NCBI RefSeq assembly: GCF_041262585.1
Contig: NZ_JBGCBZ010000006.1
Span: 62,001-126,000, forward strand
DNA: 64,000 nucleotides
Reading direction: 5' to 3'
Origin: JAOEGB01 sp041262585
GTDB lineage: Bacteria > Actinomycetota > Actinomycetes > Streptosporangiales > Streptosporangiaceae
Both the position numbers and the translations under genes were made by a program. The notes under the pieces were generated by a model. It was not told the DNA's origin and made no database searches. It worked only from the letters and a program-made list of their open reading frames with translations. Positions 24,657 to 33,597 of the stretch are shown here, piece after piece. Within the stretch, counting starts at the first letter, position 1. Each line of letters opens with the position of its first letter.

Positions 24657-25904
24657 ATGGGACTAACGGCTACGAAGGTCCAGTTGCTGTTCGTCGTGCT
24701 CGCCGTCGCCGGCCTGGTGGCGACCGTGTGGGTGTGGCCACGGCTGAGCAGCCGGACCTGGCCGTCGGTGGCGGGCCGGGTCGGCGTGCTCGCGCTCAAC
24801 CAGATCCTCATCCTGGTGGCGCTCGCCTTGGTGACCAACGCCTACTTCGGCTTCTACGGCTCCTGGGGCGACCTCTTCGGCACGGACGACTCCACGGCTC
24901 CCATCCTGCCGCTCGGCGCGGGGGCGGTCGTCGGCCAGCCGGGTCTCGTGCGCGTGATCGGGAGCCGTCCGGTGCTCGTTCCCAAGGCGAAGGAGGGTCG
25001 CTCCGGCGGCAGGCTGGAACAGGTCGTCATATCCGGGCCTCAATCCCGCCTCAGCACCCCCGCGTACGTCTACCTGCCGCCGCAGTATTTCGAGAAGAAG
25101 TTCGCCACCACGCGCTTCCCCGCCATCGTGGCGCTGACCGGATATCCCGGAGACGCCAGAAACCTGATCACGAGGCTGAACTTCCCCGGCCTCGTGGCCA
25201 AGTCGATCCTGGCGAAGCAGATCAATCCCACGGTGCTCGTGCTCATGCGGCCGACCATCGCGCCGCCGCGGGACACCGAGTGCGTGGACGTGCCCGGCGG
25301 CCCCCAGGTGGAGACGTTCCTCGCCAAGGACGTGCCGCACGCGATGGCCGGCGCCTTCCGCGTCGGCACCGACGCCGGGAGCTGGGGCGTCATCGGCGGC
25401 TCCACGGGCGGCTACTGCGCGCTCAAGCTGAGCATGCGCCACCCGGACGCGTTCTCGGCCGCCGTGTCGCTCTCCGGCTACTTCCACGCGCTGACCGACG
25501 TCACGACCGGAGATCTTTTCGGCGGCAGCCGGCAGTTGCGGGACGAGAACGACCTGATGTGGCGGCTGGCGCACCTCCCCGCCCCGCCGGTCTCCGTACT
25601 CGTCACGAGCAGCAAGCGCGGGGAGAGCGACTACAGGACGACCGAGCAGTTCCTCAAGGCGGTCAAGACCCCCATGCAGGCGGCATCGCTCATCCTGCCG
25701 AGCGGCGGGCACAACTTCGCCACCTGGAACCGGGAGCTTCCCGAAGCGCTGCCGTGGCTCGCGCAGCAGCTACACGCGCCCGCGCAGCCCCAGACGAGGC
25801 TTACCGCCGCTCAGCGGCCTCGACCACGTTCGTCAGCAGCATCGCTCGCGTCATCGGCCCGACACCGCCGGGGTTCGGGGCGACGAACCCGGCCACGTCC
25901 CTGA
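24657..25904 (+). CDS. Membrane-anchored esterase (antigen 85-like alpha/beta hydrolase)
   Basis: About 415 aa. Two N-terminal hydrophobic helices (residues about 5-27 and 40-62) anchor an external alpha/beta hydrolase domain. The core shows TPAYVYLPPQYF, then the nucleophile elbow GGSTGGYCALKLS (GxSxGG, Ser) and the late GGHNFATWNRELPEALPWLAQQL carrying the catalytic His. This is the esterase D/antigen 85 type. ATG at 24657 follows GGGGGAGG. The last 35 or so codons are antisense to the end of folD and look non-native (Arg/Ser/Ala-rich), as if the original stop had been lost. Confidence 0.8.
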   Translation: MGLTATKVQLLFVVLAVAGLVATVWVWPRLSSRTWPSVAGRVGVLALNQILILVALALVTNAYFGFYGSWGDLFGTDDSTAPILPLGAGAVVGQPGLVRVIGSRPVLVPKAKEGRSGGRLEQVVISGPQSRLSTPAYVYLPPQYFEKKFATTRFPAIVALTGYPGDARNLITRLNFPGLVAKSILAKQINPTVLVLMRPTIAPPRDTECVDVPGGPQVETFLAKDVPHAMAGAFRVGTDAGSWGVIGGSTGGYCALKLSMRHPDAFSAAVSLSGYFHALTDVTTGDLFGGSRQLRDENDLMWRLAHLPAPPVSVLVTSSKRGESDYRTTEQFLKAVKTPMQAASLILPSGGHNFATWNRELPEALPWLAQQLHAPAQPQTRLTAAQRPRPRSSAASLASSARHRRGSGRRTRPRP

Positions 25905-26646
25905 CGTCAGGCGCCACGTCGCCGGCGATCTTGCCGTCGACGCGGGACACGCCGACGTCGAGCACGGCCGCGCCGTGCTTCACCATGTCGGCCGTGATCA
26001 GCCCCGGCACTCCGGCGGCGGCCACGACGATGTCGGCGTTCCGGACGTGGGACGCCAGGTCGTGGGTGCCCGTGTGGCAGAGGGTCACTGTGGCGTTTTC
26101 CGTGCGGCGGGTCAGCAGGAGACCCAGCGGGCGGCCCACCGTGATCCCCCGGCCGATCACGACCGCCTCGGCGCCCTTGGTCGGCACGCCGTACTCCTGA
26201 AGCAGGACCACGATGCCGCGCGGCGTGCACGGCAGCGGGGCGTCGACCATGTGAACGAGCCGGCCCAGGTTGACCGGGTGCAGGCCGTCGGCGTCCTTCC
26301 CCGGGTCCATCCGCTCGATCAGGGACTGGGTGTCCAGGTGGCGGGGCAGCGGAAGCTGGATGATGTAGCCGGTGCAGGCGGGATCGGCGTTGAGCTCGTC
26401 GATCGCGGCCTCCACCTCGGCCTGGCTCGCCGTGGCCGGAAGGTCCCTGCGGATCGACGCGATGCCGACCTCCGCGCAGTCGCGGTGCTTGCCCGCGACG
26501 TAGATCTGGCTTCCCGGGTCGTCACCGACCAGGATCGTGCCGAGACCCGGGGTGATCCCCCGCTCCGCCAGCGCCGCCACCCGTCCCGCCAGATCGGCCT
26601 TGATCTTCGCGGCGGTGGCCTTGCCATCCAGAATCTGCGCGCTCAT
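25801..26646 (-). CDS. folD: Methylenetetrahydrofolate dehydrogenase / cyclohydrolase
   Basis: Bifunctional enzyme interconverting 5,10-methylene-THF and 10-formyl-THF, cytoplasmic, 281 aa from the ATG at 26646 (GGGGAG 2-3 nt upstream). Conserved blocks are VGDDPGSQIYVAGKHRDCAEVGI (catalytic Lys in YxxxK), QLPLPRHL, DPGKDADGLHPVNLGRL, PCTPRGIV and the nucleotide loop GRGITVGRPLGLLL. It follows purH on the same strand and supplies the formyl donor used by PurN and PurH. Its 3' 104 bp overlap the esterase gene in antisense. Confidence 0.95.
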   Translation of the reverse strand: MSAQILDGKATAAKIKADLAGRVAALAERGITPGLGTILVGDDPGSQIYVAGKHRDCAEVGIASIRRDLPATASQAEVEAAIDELNADPACTGYIIQLPLPRHLDTQSLIERMDPGKDADGLHPVNLGRLVHMVDAPLPCTPRGIVVLLQEYGVPTKGAEAVVIGRGITVGRPLGLLLTRRTENATVTLCHTGTHDLASHVRNADIVVAAAGVPGLITADMVKHGAAVLDVGVSRVDGKIAGDVAPDVRDVAGFVAPNPGGVGPMTRAMLLTNVVEAAERR

Positions 26647-26714
26647 GGCTCCCCATCCTTCCATGTGTTGCCAGTGCCACTTTCGCGACGCTCGGTTTGC
26701 TGGCTGCCGCCTTC

Positions 26715-26753
26715 GTACGGCTGCCGCCGGACGACCCCGGGCGGCAGCCGTAC
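26715..26753 (-). terminator. Terminator-like hairpin after purH
   Basis: GTACGGCTGCCGCC (26715-26728) is the perfect complement of GGCGGCAGCCGTAC (26740-26753), an exact 14-bp stem with an 11-nt loop. It starts 9 nt past the purH stop. No T-run follows, so it may act in folD/purH attenuation or mRNA stabilisation. Confidence 0.65.
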
Positions 26754-26762
26754 AGGACAGGG

Positions 26763-28307
26763 TCAGTGGAAGAAGTGCCGGGTGCCGGTGAAGTAGAGCG
26801 TGATGCCCGCCTCCTCGGCGGCCGCGATGACGTCCTCGTCGCGGATGGAACCGCCGGGCTCCACGATCGCCTTGACCCCCGCCTCCGCCAGGACCTGGAG
26901 ACCGTCGGGGAACGGGAAGAACGCGTCCGACGCGCCCGCCGATCCGGCCGCGCGGTCGCCGGCCCGGCTGACCGCGAGACGCGCGGAGTCGACCCGGTTG
27001 ACCTGGCCCATCCCGACGCCCACGGTCGCACCGCCGGAGGCCAGCAGGATGGCGTTCGACTTAACCGAACGGCAGGCCTTCCAGGCGAACGCCAGGTCGG
27101 CCAGCACCTCGGGCGACGCCGCCGTGCCGGTCTTGAGCTCCCACGTCGCCGGGTCGTCGCCGGGTGCGTCCACCCGGTCGACGGTCTGGACCAGCAGGCC
27201 GCCGTCGATCCGGCGGAACTCGGCGGCGCCCGCCGGGCCCTCCGGGCAGGCGAGCAGCCGGATGTTCTTCTTCTCCCGCAGCACGGCCAGCGCCTCGGGG
27301 TCGAACGAGGGCGCCACGACGACCTCGGTGAAGATCGGGGCGATCTGCTCGGCCAGTTCCCGGGTGACCTCCCGGTTGACCGCGATCACGCCGCCGTAGG
27401 CCGACACCGGGTCGCACTCGTGCGCCTTGCGGTGGGCCTCGGTCACGTCGGCGCCGACGCCGATGCCGCAGGGGTTCGCGTGCTTGATGATCGCCACGCA
27501 GGGCTCGGCGAAGTCCCAGGCCGCCCGCCACGCGGCGTCGGCGTCCACGTAGTTGTTGTAGGACATCTCCTTGCCGTGCAGCTGTTCGGCGTTGGCCAGG
27601 CCACCGGTCTGGCCGGTGTAGAGCGCGGCCCGCTGGTGCGGGTTCTCGCCGTAGCGCAGCGCCGCCTTGCGCTCCCAGGTGGCGCCCATGAACTCCGGCC
27701 ACTCCGCACCCTGGGAGGCGTAGACGCTGGCGAACCACGAGGCGACCGCGACGTCGTAGGAGGCGGTGTGCGCGTAGGCGACCGCGGCGAGCCGCCGCCG
27801 CTCGGTCAGCATGAATCCGCCCTCGGCGACCGCGGCGAGCACCTGCCCGTACGCCGACGGGTCGACGACCACGGCCACGGTGCTGTGGTTCTTCGCGGCG
27901 GCGCGGATCATCGCCGGGCCCCCGATGTCGATCTGCTCGACGCACTCGGCGTCGGACGCGCCCGAGGCGACCGTCTCAGCGAACGGGTAGAGGTTCACCA
28001 CCGCGAGTTGGAAGGGCTCGATCTCCAGCTCTTCGAGCTGCTTGACATGCGAGGGGTTCTCCCCGTCGGCGAGCAGGCCGGCGTGGACGCGCGGGTGCAG
28101 AGTCTTGACCCGGCCGTCCAGGCACTCCGGGAAGCCGGTCAGCGACTCCACCTTGGTCACCGGCACGCCGAAGGACGCGATCTTGGCGGCCGTGCCACCG
28201 GTCGAGACGATCTCCACGCCCGCGGCCTCGAGCCCCCGGGCCAGCTCCTCCAGCCCCGTCTTGTCGTATACCGCGATCAGCGCGCGCCGGATGGCGATGC
28301 GGGTCAC
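26763..28307 (-). CDS. purH: Bifunctional AICAR formyltransferase / IMP cyclohydrolase
   Basis: Last two steps of IMP synthesis, cytoplasmic, 514 aa. The N-terminal cyclohydrolase domain shows IAVYDKTGLEELARGL, STGGTA and DGRVKTLHPRVHAGLL. The transformylase domain shows RYGENPHQRAALY, the catalytic KHANPCG and the terminal FPFPDGL and PGGSIRDEDVI blocks. The GTG at 28307 has GGAGG 8 nt upstream and overlaps the TGA of purN (GTGA), indicating translational coupling. An upstream ORF extension is not conserved. Confidence 0.96.
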   Translation of the reverse strand: MTRIAIRRALIAVYDKTGLEELARGLEAAGVEIVSTGGTAAKIASFGVPVTKVESLTGFPECLDGRVKTLHPRVHAGLLADGENPSHVKQLEELEIEPFQLAVVNLYPFAETVASGASDAECVEQIDIGGPAMIRAAAKNHSTVAVVVDPSAYGQVLAAVAEGGFMLTERRRLAAVAYAHTASYDVAVASWFASVYASQGAEWPEFMGATWERKAALRYGENPHQRAALYTGQTGGLANAEQLHGKEMSYNNYVDADAAWRAAWDFAEPCVAIIKHANPCGIGVGADVTEAHRKAHECDPVSAYGGVIAVNREVTRELAEQIAPIFTEVVVAPSFDPEALAVLREKKNIRLLACPEGPAGAAEFRRIDGGLLVQTVDRVDAPGDDPATWELKTGTAASPEVLADLAFAWKACRSVKSNAILLASGGATVGVGMGQVNRVDSARLAVSRAGDRAAGSAGASDAFFPFPDGLQVLAEAGVKAIVEPGGSIRDEDVIAAAEEAGITLYFTGTRHFFH

Positions 28308-28984
28308 TTCGTGGTCCTCCCTTGTCGCTGGGACTCCTTGCCGTCGAGGCCGCCTGTCCGGCTGCCTTCGCGGCTGGCTTTGTGCTGCCCGAGGCGGACT
28401 TCCCGGCCGGTCACCGTCCACCCCTCGCGGGCCATGCGGCCGACGACCTCGACGAGCAGCCCGCGCTCGACGGTCTTGATCCGCTCGTGGAGCGACTCCT
28501 CGTCATCGTCGTCCGCGACGTCGACCGCCTGCTGGGCGATCACCGGGCCGGTGTCGACGCCCGAGTCGACCAGATGGACCGTGCAGCCGGTGACCCGCAC
28601 GCCGTACGCCAGCGCGTCCCGGACGGCGTGCGCCCCCGGGAAGGACGGCAGCAGCGCCGGATGGGTGTTGACCACGGGAAACGCCCCGAGGACGCGGGGG
28701 CCGAGGATCTTCATGAACCCCGCGGAGACCACGAGGTCGGGCCGGTGCCCGGCGATGCGCGCCGCGAGGGCCTCATCCCACTCGTCGCGGCCGGCGTAGT
28801 CGCCGACCCGCACGACGAACGTCGGGACCCCGGCCCGCTCCGCTCGGGCCAGCCCCTCGATCCCGTCGCGGTCGGCGCCGACGGCCACAACCCTGGCGCC
28901 GAACGCCTCGCTGGTCGTGGCATCCAGAAGGGCTTGTAAGTTGGTCCCCGAACCGGAGACGAGGACCACGAGCCGGAAGGACAG
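28304..28984 (-). CDS. purN: Phosphoribosylglycinamide formyltransferase
   Basis: Transfers a formyl group from 10-formyl-THF to GAR in purine synthesis; about 226 aa. Blocks are VVLVSGSGTNLQALLD, the catalytic PDLVVSAGFMKILGP, NTHPALLPSFPGAHA and the HLVDSGVDTGPVIAQ loop with catalytic Asp. The best start is a CTG at 28984: AAGGAG lies 7 nt upstream and it restores the normal LSFRLVVLVSGSG N-terminus. The first standard codon (GTG, 28969) begins inside the first beta strand and has no ribosome site. A -10-like GATAAT lies at 29029-29024. A basic C-terminal tail of about 25 aa is extra. Confidence 0.92.
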   Translation of the reverse strand: MSFRLVVLVSGSGTNLQALLDATTSEAFGARVVAVGADRDGIEGLARAERAGVPTFVVRVGDYAGRDEWDEALAARIAGHRPDLVVSAGFMKILGPRVLGAFPVVNTHPALLPSFPGAHAVRDALAYGVRVTGCTVHLVDSGVDTGPVIAQQAVDVADDDDEESLHERIKTVERGLLVEVVGRMAREGWTVTGREVRLGQHKASREGSRTGGLDGKESQRQGRTTK

Positions 28985-29135
28985 GGCGGAACTCCTTCGT
29001 GAGCGGGCTGCGTTTCACAGGTGATTATCGAGAGATGATTGCTTGGACGCGAACAGCGACGCAGGTAAAAGGGTATCGGGCGCCGGCCACTATGACCCAC
29101 GCCGGTCCAGCCCGGCGGAGCGAGGCGAGGAGATC

Positions 29136-29540
29136 GTGACAACACCCCTCCAGATGTCGGCCCCCGAGACGGGAGGCCGCAGGGCACTCACCCTCGCCAT
29201 CATGGCGCTGCTCTTCACGCTCATGCTGCCCGCGGCAGGGCTGGCGCTGTCCGTTTTCGGGATCATCATCGCGATCCGTGACCTGCGTTCCCTGAAGCGG
29301 GGGCGGCAGAGGGCCGGGATGGCCACGGGCGCGCTCGTGATCTCGTCCATCGCCTTCCTGCTGGGCGCCGGGACGACCGCCGTCCAGCTCTACTTCTCCG
29401 CCGAGATCTCCGCCCTCGCCGAGTGCAGGAAGGGCGCGGGGACGGTCGCGGCCCAGCATGAGTGCTCTGACCAGTTCAAAGCGGCCTTCGAGCAGAAGAC
29501 CCACTTCACCTGGCCGTCGAACCTCCCCGCTCCGTCCTGA
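29136..29540 (+). CDS. DUF4190-like small membrane protein
   Basis: About 134 aa with two hydrophobic segments (LTLAIMALLFTLMLPAAGLALSVFGIIIAI and GMATGALVISSIAFLLGAGTTAVQLY) around a basic loop DLRSLKRGRQRA, then an external C-terminal part with two Cys. This layout resembles DUF4190 proteins. The GTG at 29136 has AGGAG 3 nt upstream; the next ATG has none. Divergent from purN; convergent with the PerM-like gene. Function unknown. Confidence 0.65.
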   Translation: MTTPLQMSAPETGGRRALTLAIMALLFTLMLPAAGLALSVFGIIIAIRDLRSLKRGRQRAGMATGALVISSIAFLLGAGTTAVQLYFSAEISALAECRKGAGTVAAQHECSDQFKAAFEQKTHFTWPSNLPAPS

Positions 29541-29552
29541 TTTAACACTCCC

Positions 29553-31178
29553 CTAGTCGCGGTCCCAGGCGTACGGGTCGACGTAGATGACGTGCCCGCC
29601 GCGGTCGTCGGACTCGTCCACGATGTCGGTGCGCGGACGGCCGGGACCGCTGGGGCGGCTCGGACGGCCGGGCCGCTTCGACCGGATGTCGTCGAACGTC
29701 TCGGCGGTGGCGGCGGCATGCTCGTCCGTCCAGTCGTCCTTGATCACCGGAATGGGCTGAGTGTCGGCCTCGGTCGCGTCCAGCCAGTGGCCGGGGAGGA
29801 CGCGGGCGTTCTTGTCCGCCGCGCGAACCCGGCTCGCCGCCTTGGCGATCACCGCTCCCGCCTTCCGCACGGGCTCGGGAGGCGCGACGGGCCGCCGGGA
29901 GATCAGCCACAGGTTGGCGATCCCGGCGGAGATGCCCGCCGCGACGCCGACCTCCAGCGTCACCGAGAGCGCCACCTCCCAGGGGGACGGCCCCACCGCG
30001 GACAGCCTGGCACCACCCAGCGGGCCGCCGGAGAGGGCGGCCAGCACGCCCGCCGTGGCGCCCGAGCACACCCCGCACGCGAACCCCCACAGCGGCGCGG
30101 CCTCGATCGTCGGCGTCGGCGCGATGCGCACCACCACGACGCCCGCTATCGCCCCCGCCACGAACGGCACGGCGATCACCGCCATGACCCAGGTCGGCGA
30201 CGTGCCCGACATCGGCAGGGCCCCCAGGAGGGGCAGCGTGGGCACCGCGCTCAGCTTCACGCCGGTCGGCGCGACCAGCGTCCCGGCGCCGATGGCGAAC
30301 CCGGGCCCCGCGATGTACGACAGGCCCCAGATGACCGCGTTGAGCAGGTAGAGCCCCTCCAGCAGCAGGAGCAGCAGCCCGCCGACGAACCCCGGGCTGA
30401 GGACGTCGGACAGCCTCTGGACCTCGCCGAAGTTCACCACGATCGCCCCGAGCACCAGCAGCATCCCGGCGGCGAGCAGCACCGACACCGCGACAGCCGT
30501 ACCGGCGACGACCGAGCGGGGACGCTCGGGGAGCAGACGGAGCATCGACCGCCAAGGGCCGATCGTGCGGGCGGTTGCCACCGAGCCCGCCAGGAAGGCC
30601 AGCACCAGATGGCTGACGAGCGCCTCTCCGAGGAACGGCTGCGTGACCTCGTTGCGGGCGACGAGCGAGATCACCCCGGCGAGCAGCGCGTACGGCGCGG
30701 CCAGCGAGATCCCCGCCTGGGCGACCAGCAGGAGCTGTGCGCGGCGGCGGGCGTTCTCCACGTCGCGGGGCGTGCCCTTCGGCAGCCTGGCCGGCATGCG
30801 CAGCCGGAGGTCGGCGTCGCGCGCCATCCACAGGCCGGCCCGGTAGAGCAGCGTGCCCGGCAGGATCATCAGCCCGAGGGGCAAAAGGCCGACGCGCCCT
30901 CCGGGGATCGCGAACCCGGCGTGGTGGGCGGCGAGCCAGAGCTGGCATGCCGTACGGAACACGCCGGGGAGGCCCGCGCCGAAGGCGCTGCGCGGCGCGG
31001 CGATCCACCCGACGAGCGTCAAGGTGGTGAGGACCGCGAGGCCGGCGCCGAGGGTGCAGACGGCGGCCAGCATGCCGGAGACGGGGAGGGGACGGCGGGT
31101 CTCCTCGTCGTCGCCGAAGGGGAAACGGCTGAGGACGGCACGAGGGGCGGTCCGAAGCTGGTCGAGAAAAGCCGTCAC
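29553..31178 (-). CDS. PerM-like (DUF6350) cell-division-associated membrane protein
   Basis: About 541 aa polytopic membrane protein with 10-12 hydrophobic segments, ending in a cytoplasmic acidic tail (about 100 aa) rich in charged residues. Placement between sucCD and purN-purH is the same as for mycobacterial perM (Rv0955), a factor needed for cell division under stress. This synteny, together with size and topology, is the basis of the call. The GTG at 31178 (VTAFLDQLRTAPRA) has GGGG 4-5 nt upstream; an ORF from 31283 would run into the repeat array and is rejected. Confidence 0.78.
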   Translation of the reverse strand: MTAFLDQLRTAPRAVLSRFPFGDDEETRRPLPVSGMLAAVCTLGAGLAVLTTLTLVGWIAAPRSAFGAGLPGVFRTACQLWLAAHHAGFAIPGGRVGLLPLGLMILPGTLLYRAGLWMARDADLRLRMPARLPKGTPRDVENARRRAQLLLVAQAGISLAAPYALLAGVISLVARNEVTQPFLGEALVSHLVLAFLAGSVATARTIGPWRSMLRLLPERPRSVVAGTAVAVSVLLAAGMLLVLGAIVVNFGEVQRLSDVLSPGFVGGLLLLLLEGLYLLNAVIWGLSYIAGPGFAIGAGTLVAPTGVKLSAVPTLPLLGALPMSGTSPTWVMAVIAVPFVAGAIAGVVVVRIAPTPTIEAAPLWGFACGVCSGATAGVLAALSGGPLGGARLSAVGPSPWEVALSVTLEVGVAAGISAGIANLWLISRRPVAPPEPVRKAGAVIAKAASRVRAADKNARVLPGHWLDATEADTQPIPVIKDDWTDEHAAATAETFDDIRSKRPGRPSRPSGPGRPRTDIVDESDDRGGHVIYVDPYAWDRD

Positions 31179-31267
31179 GCTACCCCATGCTCCCAGCCCG
31201 AGCCGCTGTTTCCACGCAGCCACGCCGCCGCGCCCCATCTGTACGCACGTGATCACCCCCCAACCCC

Positions 31268-31517
31268 GCGCGTGATCATGCACAGGTTCCCGGGGTGCGC
31301 CATTGAGCAGGCAAACCCTCGTGCGTGATCATGCACGGATTCCCGCTCATCGGCGATGACCTGGGCATATAACGCTCGTGACCTTGCACCTCCGAAGAAG
31401 TGCAAGGTCACGAATTACGAACGCGCAGGTCAACCTACCCGAACGGGAACCCGCGCATGATCACGAACGGGGGTGCGACCGGCCGGGCGCCATGCGCGGG
31501 AACCCGTGCATGATCAC
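31268..31517. repeat. Inverted array of the 53-bp satellite unit, with a variant central pair
   Basis: Forward cores begin at 31273, 31326 and 31379; reverse cores end at 31410, 31463 and 31516. All four steps are exactly 53 bp. The outer two on each side are TGATCATGC; the central pair is changed to TGACCTTGCAC / GTGCAAGGTCA, changed on both arms so the 13-bp stem (31377-31389 with 31400-31412, 10-nt loop) stays perfect. A second nested pair, TGACCTG / CAGGTCA, lies outside the central stem. The array fills the gap between the PerM-like gene and sucD; apart from it I see no gene in 31179-31537. Confidence 0.88.
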
Positions 31518-31537
31518 CACGTGATCACCACAAGGAG

Positions 31538-32416
31538 CTAGGCGAGGGAGCGCATGATCTCGCCCATCAGACGGGCGGTCTCGCTGGGAGTCTTGCCGAC
31601 GCGGACGCCGACCTTCTCCAGGGCCTCCTTCTTGGCCTGGGCCGTGCCGGCCGAGCCGGACACGATGGCGCCCGCGTGGCCCATGGTCTTGCCCTCCGGA
31701 GCGGTGAAGCCCGCCACGTAGGCCACGACCGGCTTGGTCACGTGCTCCTCGATGTACGCCGCGGCCCGCTCCTCGGCGTCGCCGCCGATCTCACCGATCA
31801 TCACGATCGCGTCGGTGCCCGGGTCGTCCTGGAACGCCTGGAGCGCGTCGATGTGCGTCGTGCCGATGACAGGGTCTCCGCCGATGCCGACGGCCGTGGA
31901 GAAGCCGAAGTCCCGCAGCTCGTACATGAGCTGGTAGGTCAGCGTGCCCGACTTCGAGACCAGGCCGATGCGGCCCGGGGTCGTGATGTCCGCCGGGATG
32001 ATGCCCGCGTTGGACGCGCCCGGAGAGGCGATGCCCGGACAGTTCGGCCCGATGATGCGGGTCTTGTGACCCTTGGACACGGCGTAGGCCCAGAACTCGG
32101 TGGTGTCGTGGATCGGAACGCCCTCGGTGATCACCACGCAGAGCGGGATCTCGGCGTCGATGGCCTCCTTGACCGCGTCCTTGGTGAACGCCGGAGGCAC
32201 GAAGACGACGGACACGTCCGCGCCGGTCTTCTCGATGGCCTCGGCGACGGTCCCGAAGACGGGCAGCCCCTCGTGGACGGTGCCGGCCTTGCGGGCGTTG
32301 ACACCGCCGACGACCTTGGCGCCGGAGGCCAGCATGCGGCGGGTGTGCTTGGTGCCCTCCGCGCCGGTCATGCCCTGAACGATGATCTTGCTGCTGTCAG
32401 TGAGCCAGATAGCCAT
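31538..32416 (-). CDS. sucD: Succinyl-CoA synthetase alpha subunit
   Basis: TCA-cycle enzyme converting succinyl-CoA to succinate with NTP formation. 292 aa. The CoA-binding Rossmann region is IIVQGMTGAEGTKHTRRMLASG. CIGGDP-type motif appears as GIGGDPVIGT and the phosphorylated active-site His is in MGHAGAIVSG. The ATG overlaps the sucC stop by one base (TAATG), so the subunits are translationally coupled. Ends beside a repeat array. Confidence 0.96.
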   Translation of the reverse strand: MAIWLTDSSKIIVQGMTGAEGTKHTRRMLASGAKVVGGVNARKAGTVHEGLPVFGTVAEAIEKTGADVSVVFVPPAFTKDAVKEAIDAEIPLCVVITEGVPIHDTTEFWAYAVSKGHKTRIIGPNCPGIASPGASNAGIIPADITTPGRIGLVSKSGTLTYQLMYELRDFGFSTAVGIGGDPVIGTTHIDALQAFQDDPGTDAIVMIGEIGGDAEERAAAYIEEHVTKPVVAYVAGFTAPEGKTMGHAGAIVSGSAGTAQAKKEALEKVGVRVGKTPSETARLMGEIMRSLA

Positions 32417-33597
32417 TACGCACCTACCGCGGCGAGCTCGGCGGCGCGCTTGGCCGCATCGTCCATAGTGTCCACCAGCTCGACGCGCGGCAGCGCGGCG
32501 TCGGCGAGAATCTGCCGCCCGAGAGCGGCGTTGTTACCGTCCAGCCGTACGACCAGCGGGTGGGTCACCGTTTCGCCCCGGCTCTCCAGCAGCTGGAACG
32601 CCGAGACGATGCCGTTGGCGACGGCGTCGCAGGCGGTGATGCCGCCGAAGACGTTCACGAACACCGACTTGACCGACGGGTCGGAGAGGATGATCTCCAG
32701 GCCGTTGGCCATGACCTCGGCCGAGGCGCCGCCGCCGATGTCGAGGAAGTTGGCCGGCTTGGGCTGGCCGGGGTATTCCTCGCCCGCGTAGGCCACGACG
32801 TCCAGCGTGGACATGACCAGGCCCGCGCCGTTGCCGATGATGCCGACCGTGCCGTCGAGCTTGACGTAGTTGAGGTGCTTCTCCTTGGCCTTCGCCTCAA
32901 GCGGGTCCTCGGCGGCCTTGTCTACGTACGCCGAGTGCTCGGCCTGGCGGAAGTTCGCGTTCTCGTCGAGGGTGACCTTGCCGTCAAGGGCCTTCACCTG
33001 ACCGTCGGCGGACAGGATCATTGGGTTGACCTCGACGAGCGAGGCGTCCTCGTCGACGAAGACGGCCCAGAGCTTCTCGATGAGCTCGGCGGCGCCCTCC
33101 AGCGACTGCGGCGGCAGGCCACCGGCCACGGCGATCTCGCGGGCCTTGTCGCGGTGAACCCCCGTGATGGGGCTGACCGGAATCTTGGCGACCTTCTCCG
33201 GCGCGGTGTGCGCGACCTCTTCGATGTCCATTCCGCCGGCCGCCGAGCAGATGGCGAGGAAGGTCCGGTTGGCGCGGTCGAGGAGGAAGGAGAAGTAGTA
33301 CTCCTCGGCGATCTGGCTGGCCTCCTCGATCAGGACCTTGTGGACCGTGTGGCCCTTGATGTCCATGCCGAGGATCTGCGCCGCCTTCTGGTAGGCGTCG
33401 GCGGCGTCGTCCGCGACCTTCACGCCGCCGGCCTTGCCTCGCCCGCCGGTCTTGACTTGGGCCTTGACGACAACCCGGCCGGTCAGCTGCTCCGCAGCCG
33501 CGCGCGCCTCCTCGGCGGTGTGCGCGACGATGCCGCGCGGCACCGGGATGCCGTACTCCGCGAAGAGCTCCTTCGCCTGATGTTCGAACAGGTCCAC
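32416..33597 (-). CDS. sucC: Succinyl-CoA synthetase beta subunit
   Basis: ATP-grasp nucleotide-binding subunit of succinyl-CoA synthetase, 393 aa from the GTG at 33597 (VDLFEHQAKELFAEYGIPVPRG). Other blocks are VVKAQVKTGGRGKAGGVKVA, EVNPMILSADG and NGAGLVMSTLDVVAYAG with FLDIGGGA. A longer in-frame ORF reaches 33738 but the canonical N-terminus is at 33597. The 33598-33754 leader holds a CCTTGCC/GGCAAGG inverted repeat (33711-33717, 33734-33740) that could be a terminator of the decayed genes upstream or part of the promoter. Confidence 0.95.
   Translation of the reverse strand: MDLFEHQAKELFAEYGIPVPRGIVAHTAEEARAAAEQLTGRVVVKAQVKTGGRGKAGGVKVADDAADAYQKAAQILGMDIKGHTVHKVLIEEASQIAEEYYFSFLLDRANRTFLAICSAAGGMDIEEVAHTAPEKVAKIPVSPITGVHRDKAREIAVAGGLPPQSLEGAAELIEKLWAVFVDEDASLVEVNPMILSADGQVKALDGKVTLDENANFRQAEHSAYVDKAAEDPLEAKAKEKHLNYVKLDGTVGIIGNGAGLVMSTLDVVAYAGEEYPGQPKPANFLDIGGGASAEVMANGLEIILSDPSVKSVFVNVFGGITACDAVANGIVSAFQLLESRGETVTHPLVVRLDGNNAALGRQILADAALPRVELVDTMDDAAKRAAELAAVGA

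Noticed and set aside
31179..31283. N-terminal extension of the PerM-like protein into the repeat array
   Set aside because: The extension begins inside the satellite unit, has no ribosome site, and normal membrane topology starts after 31178.
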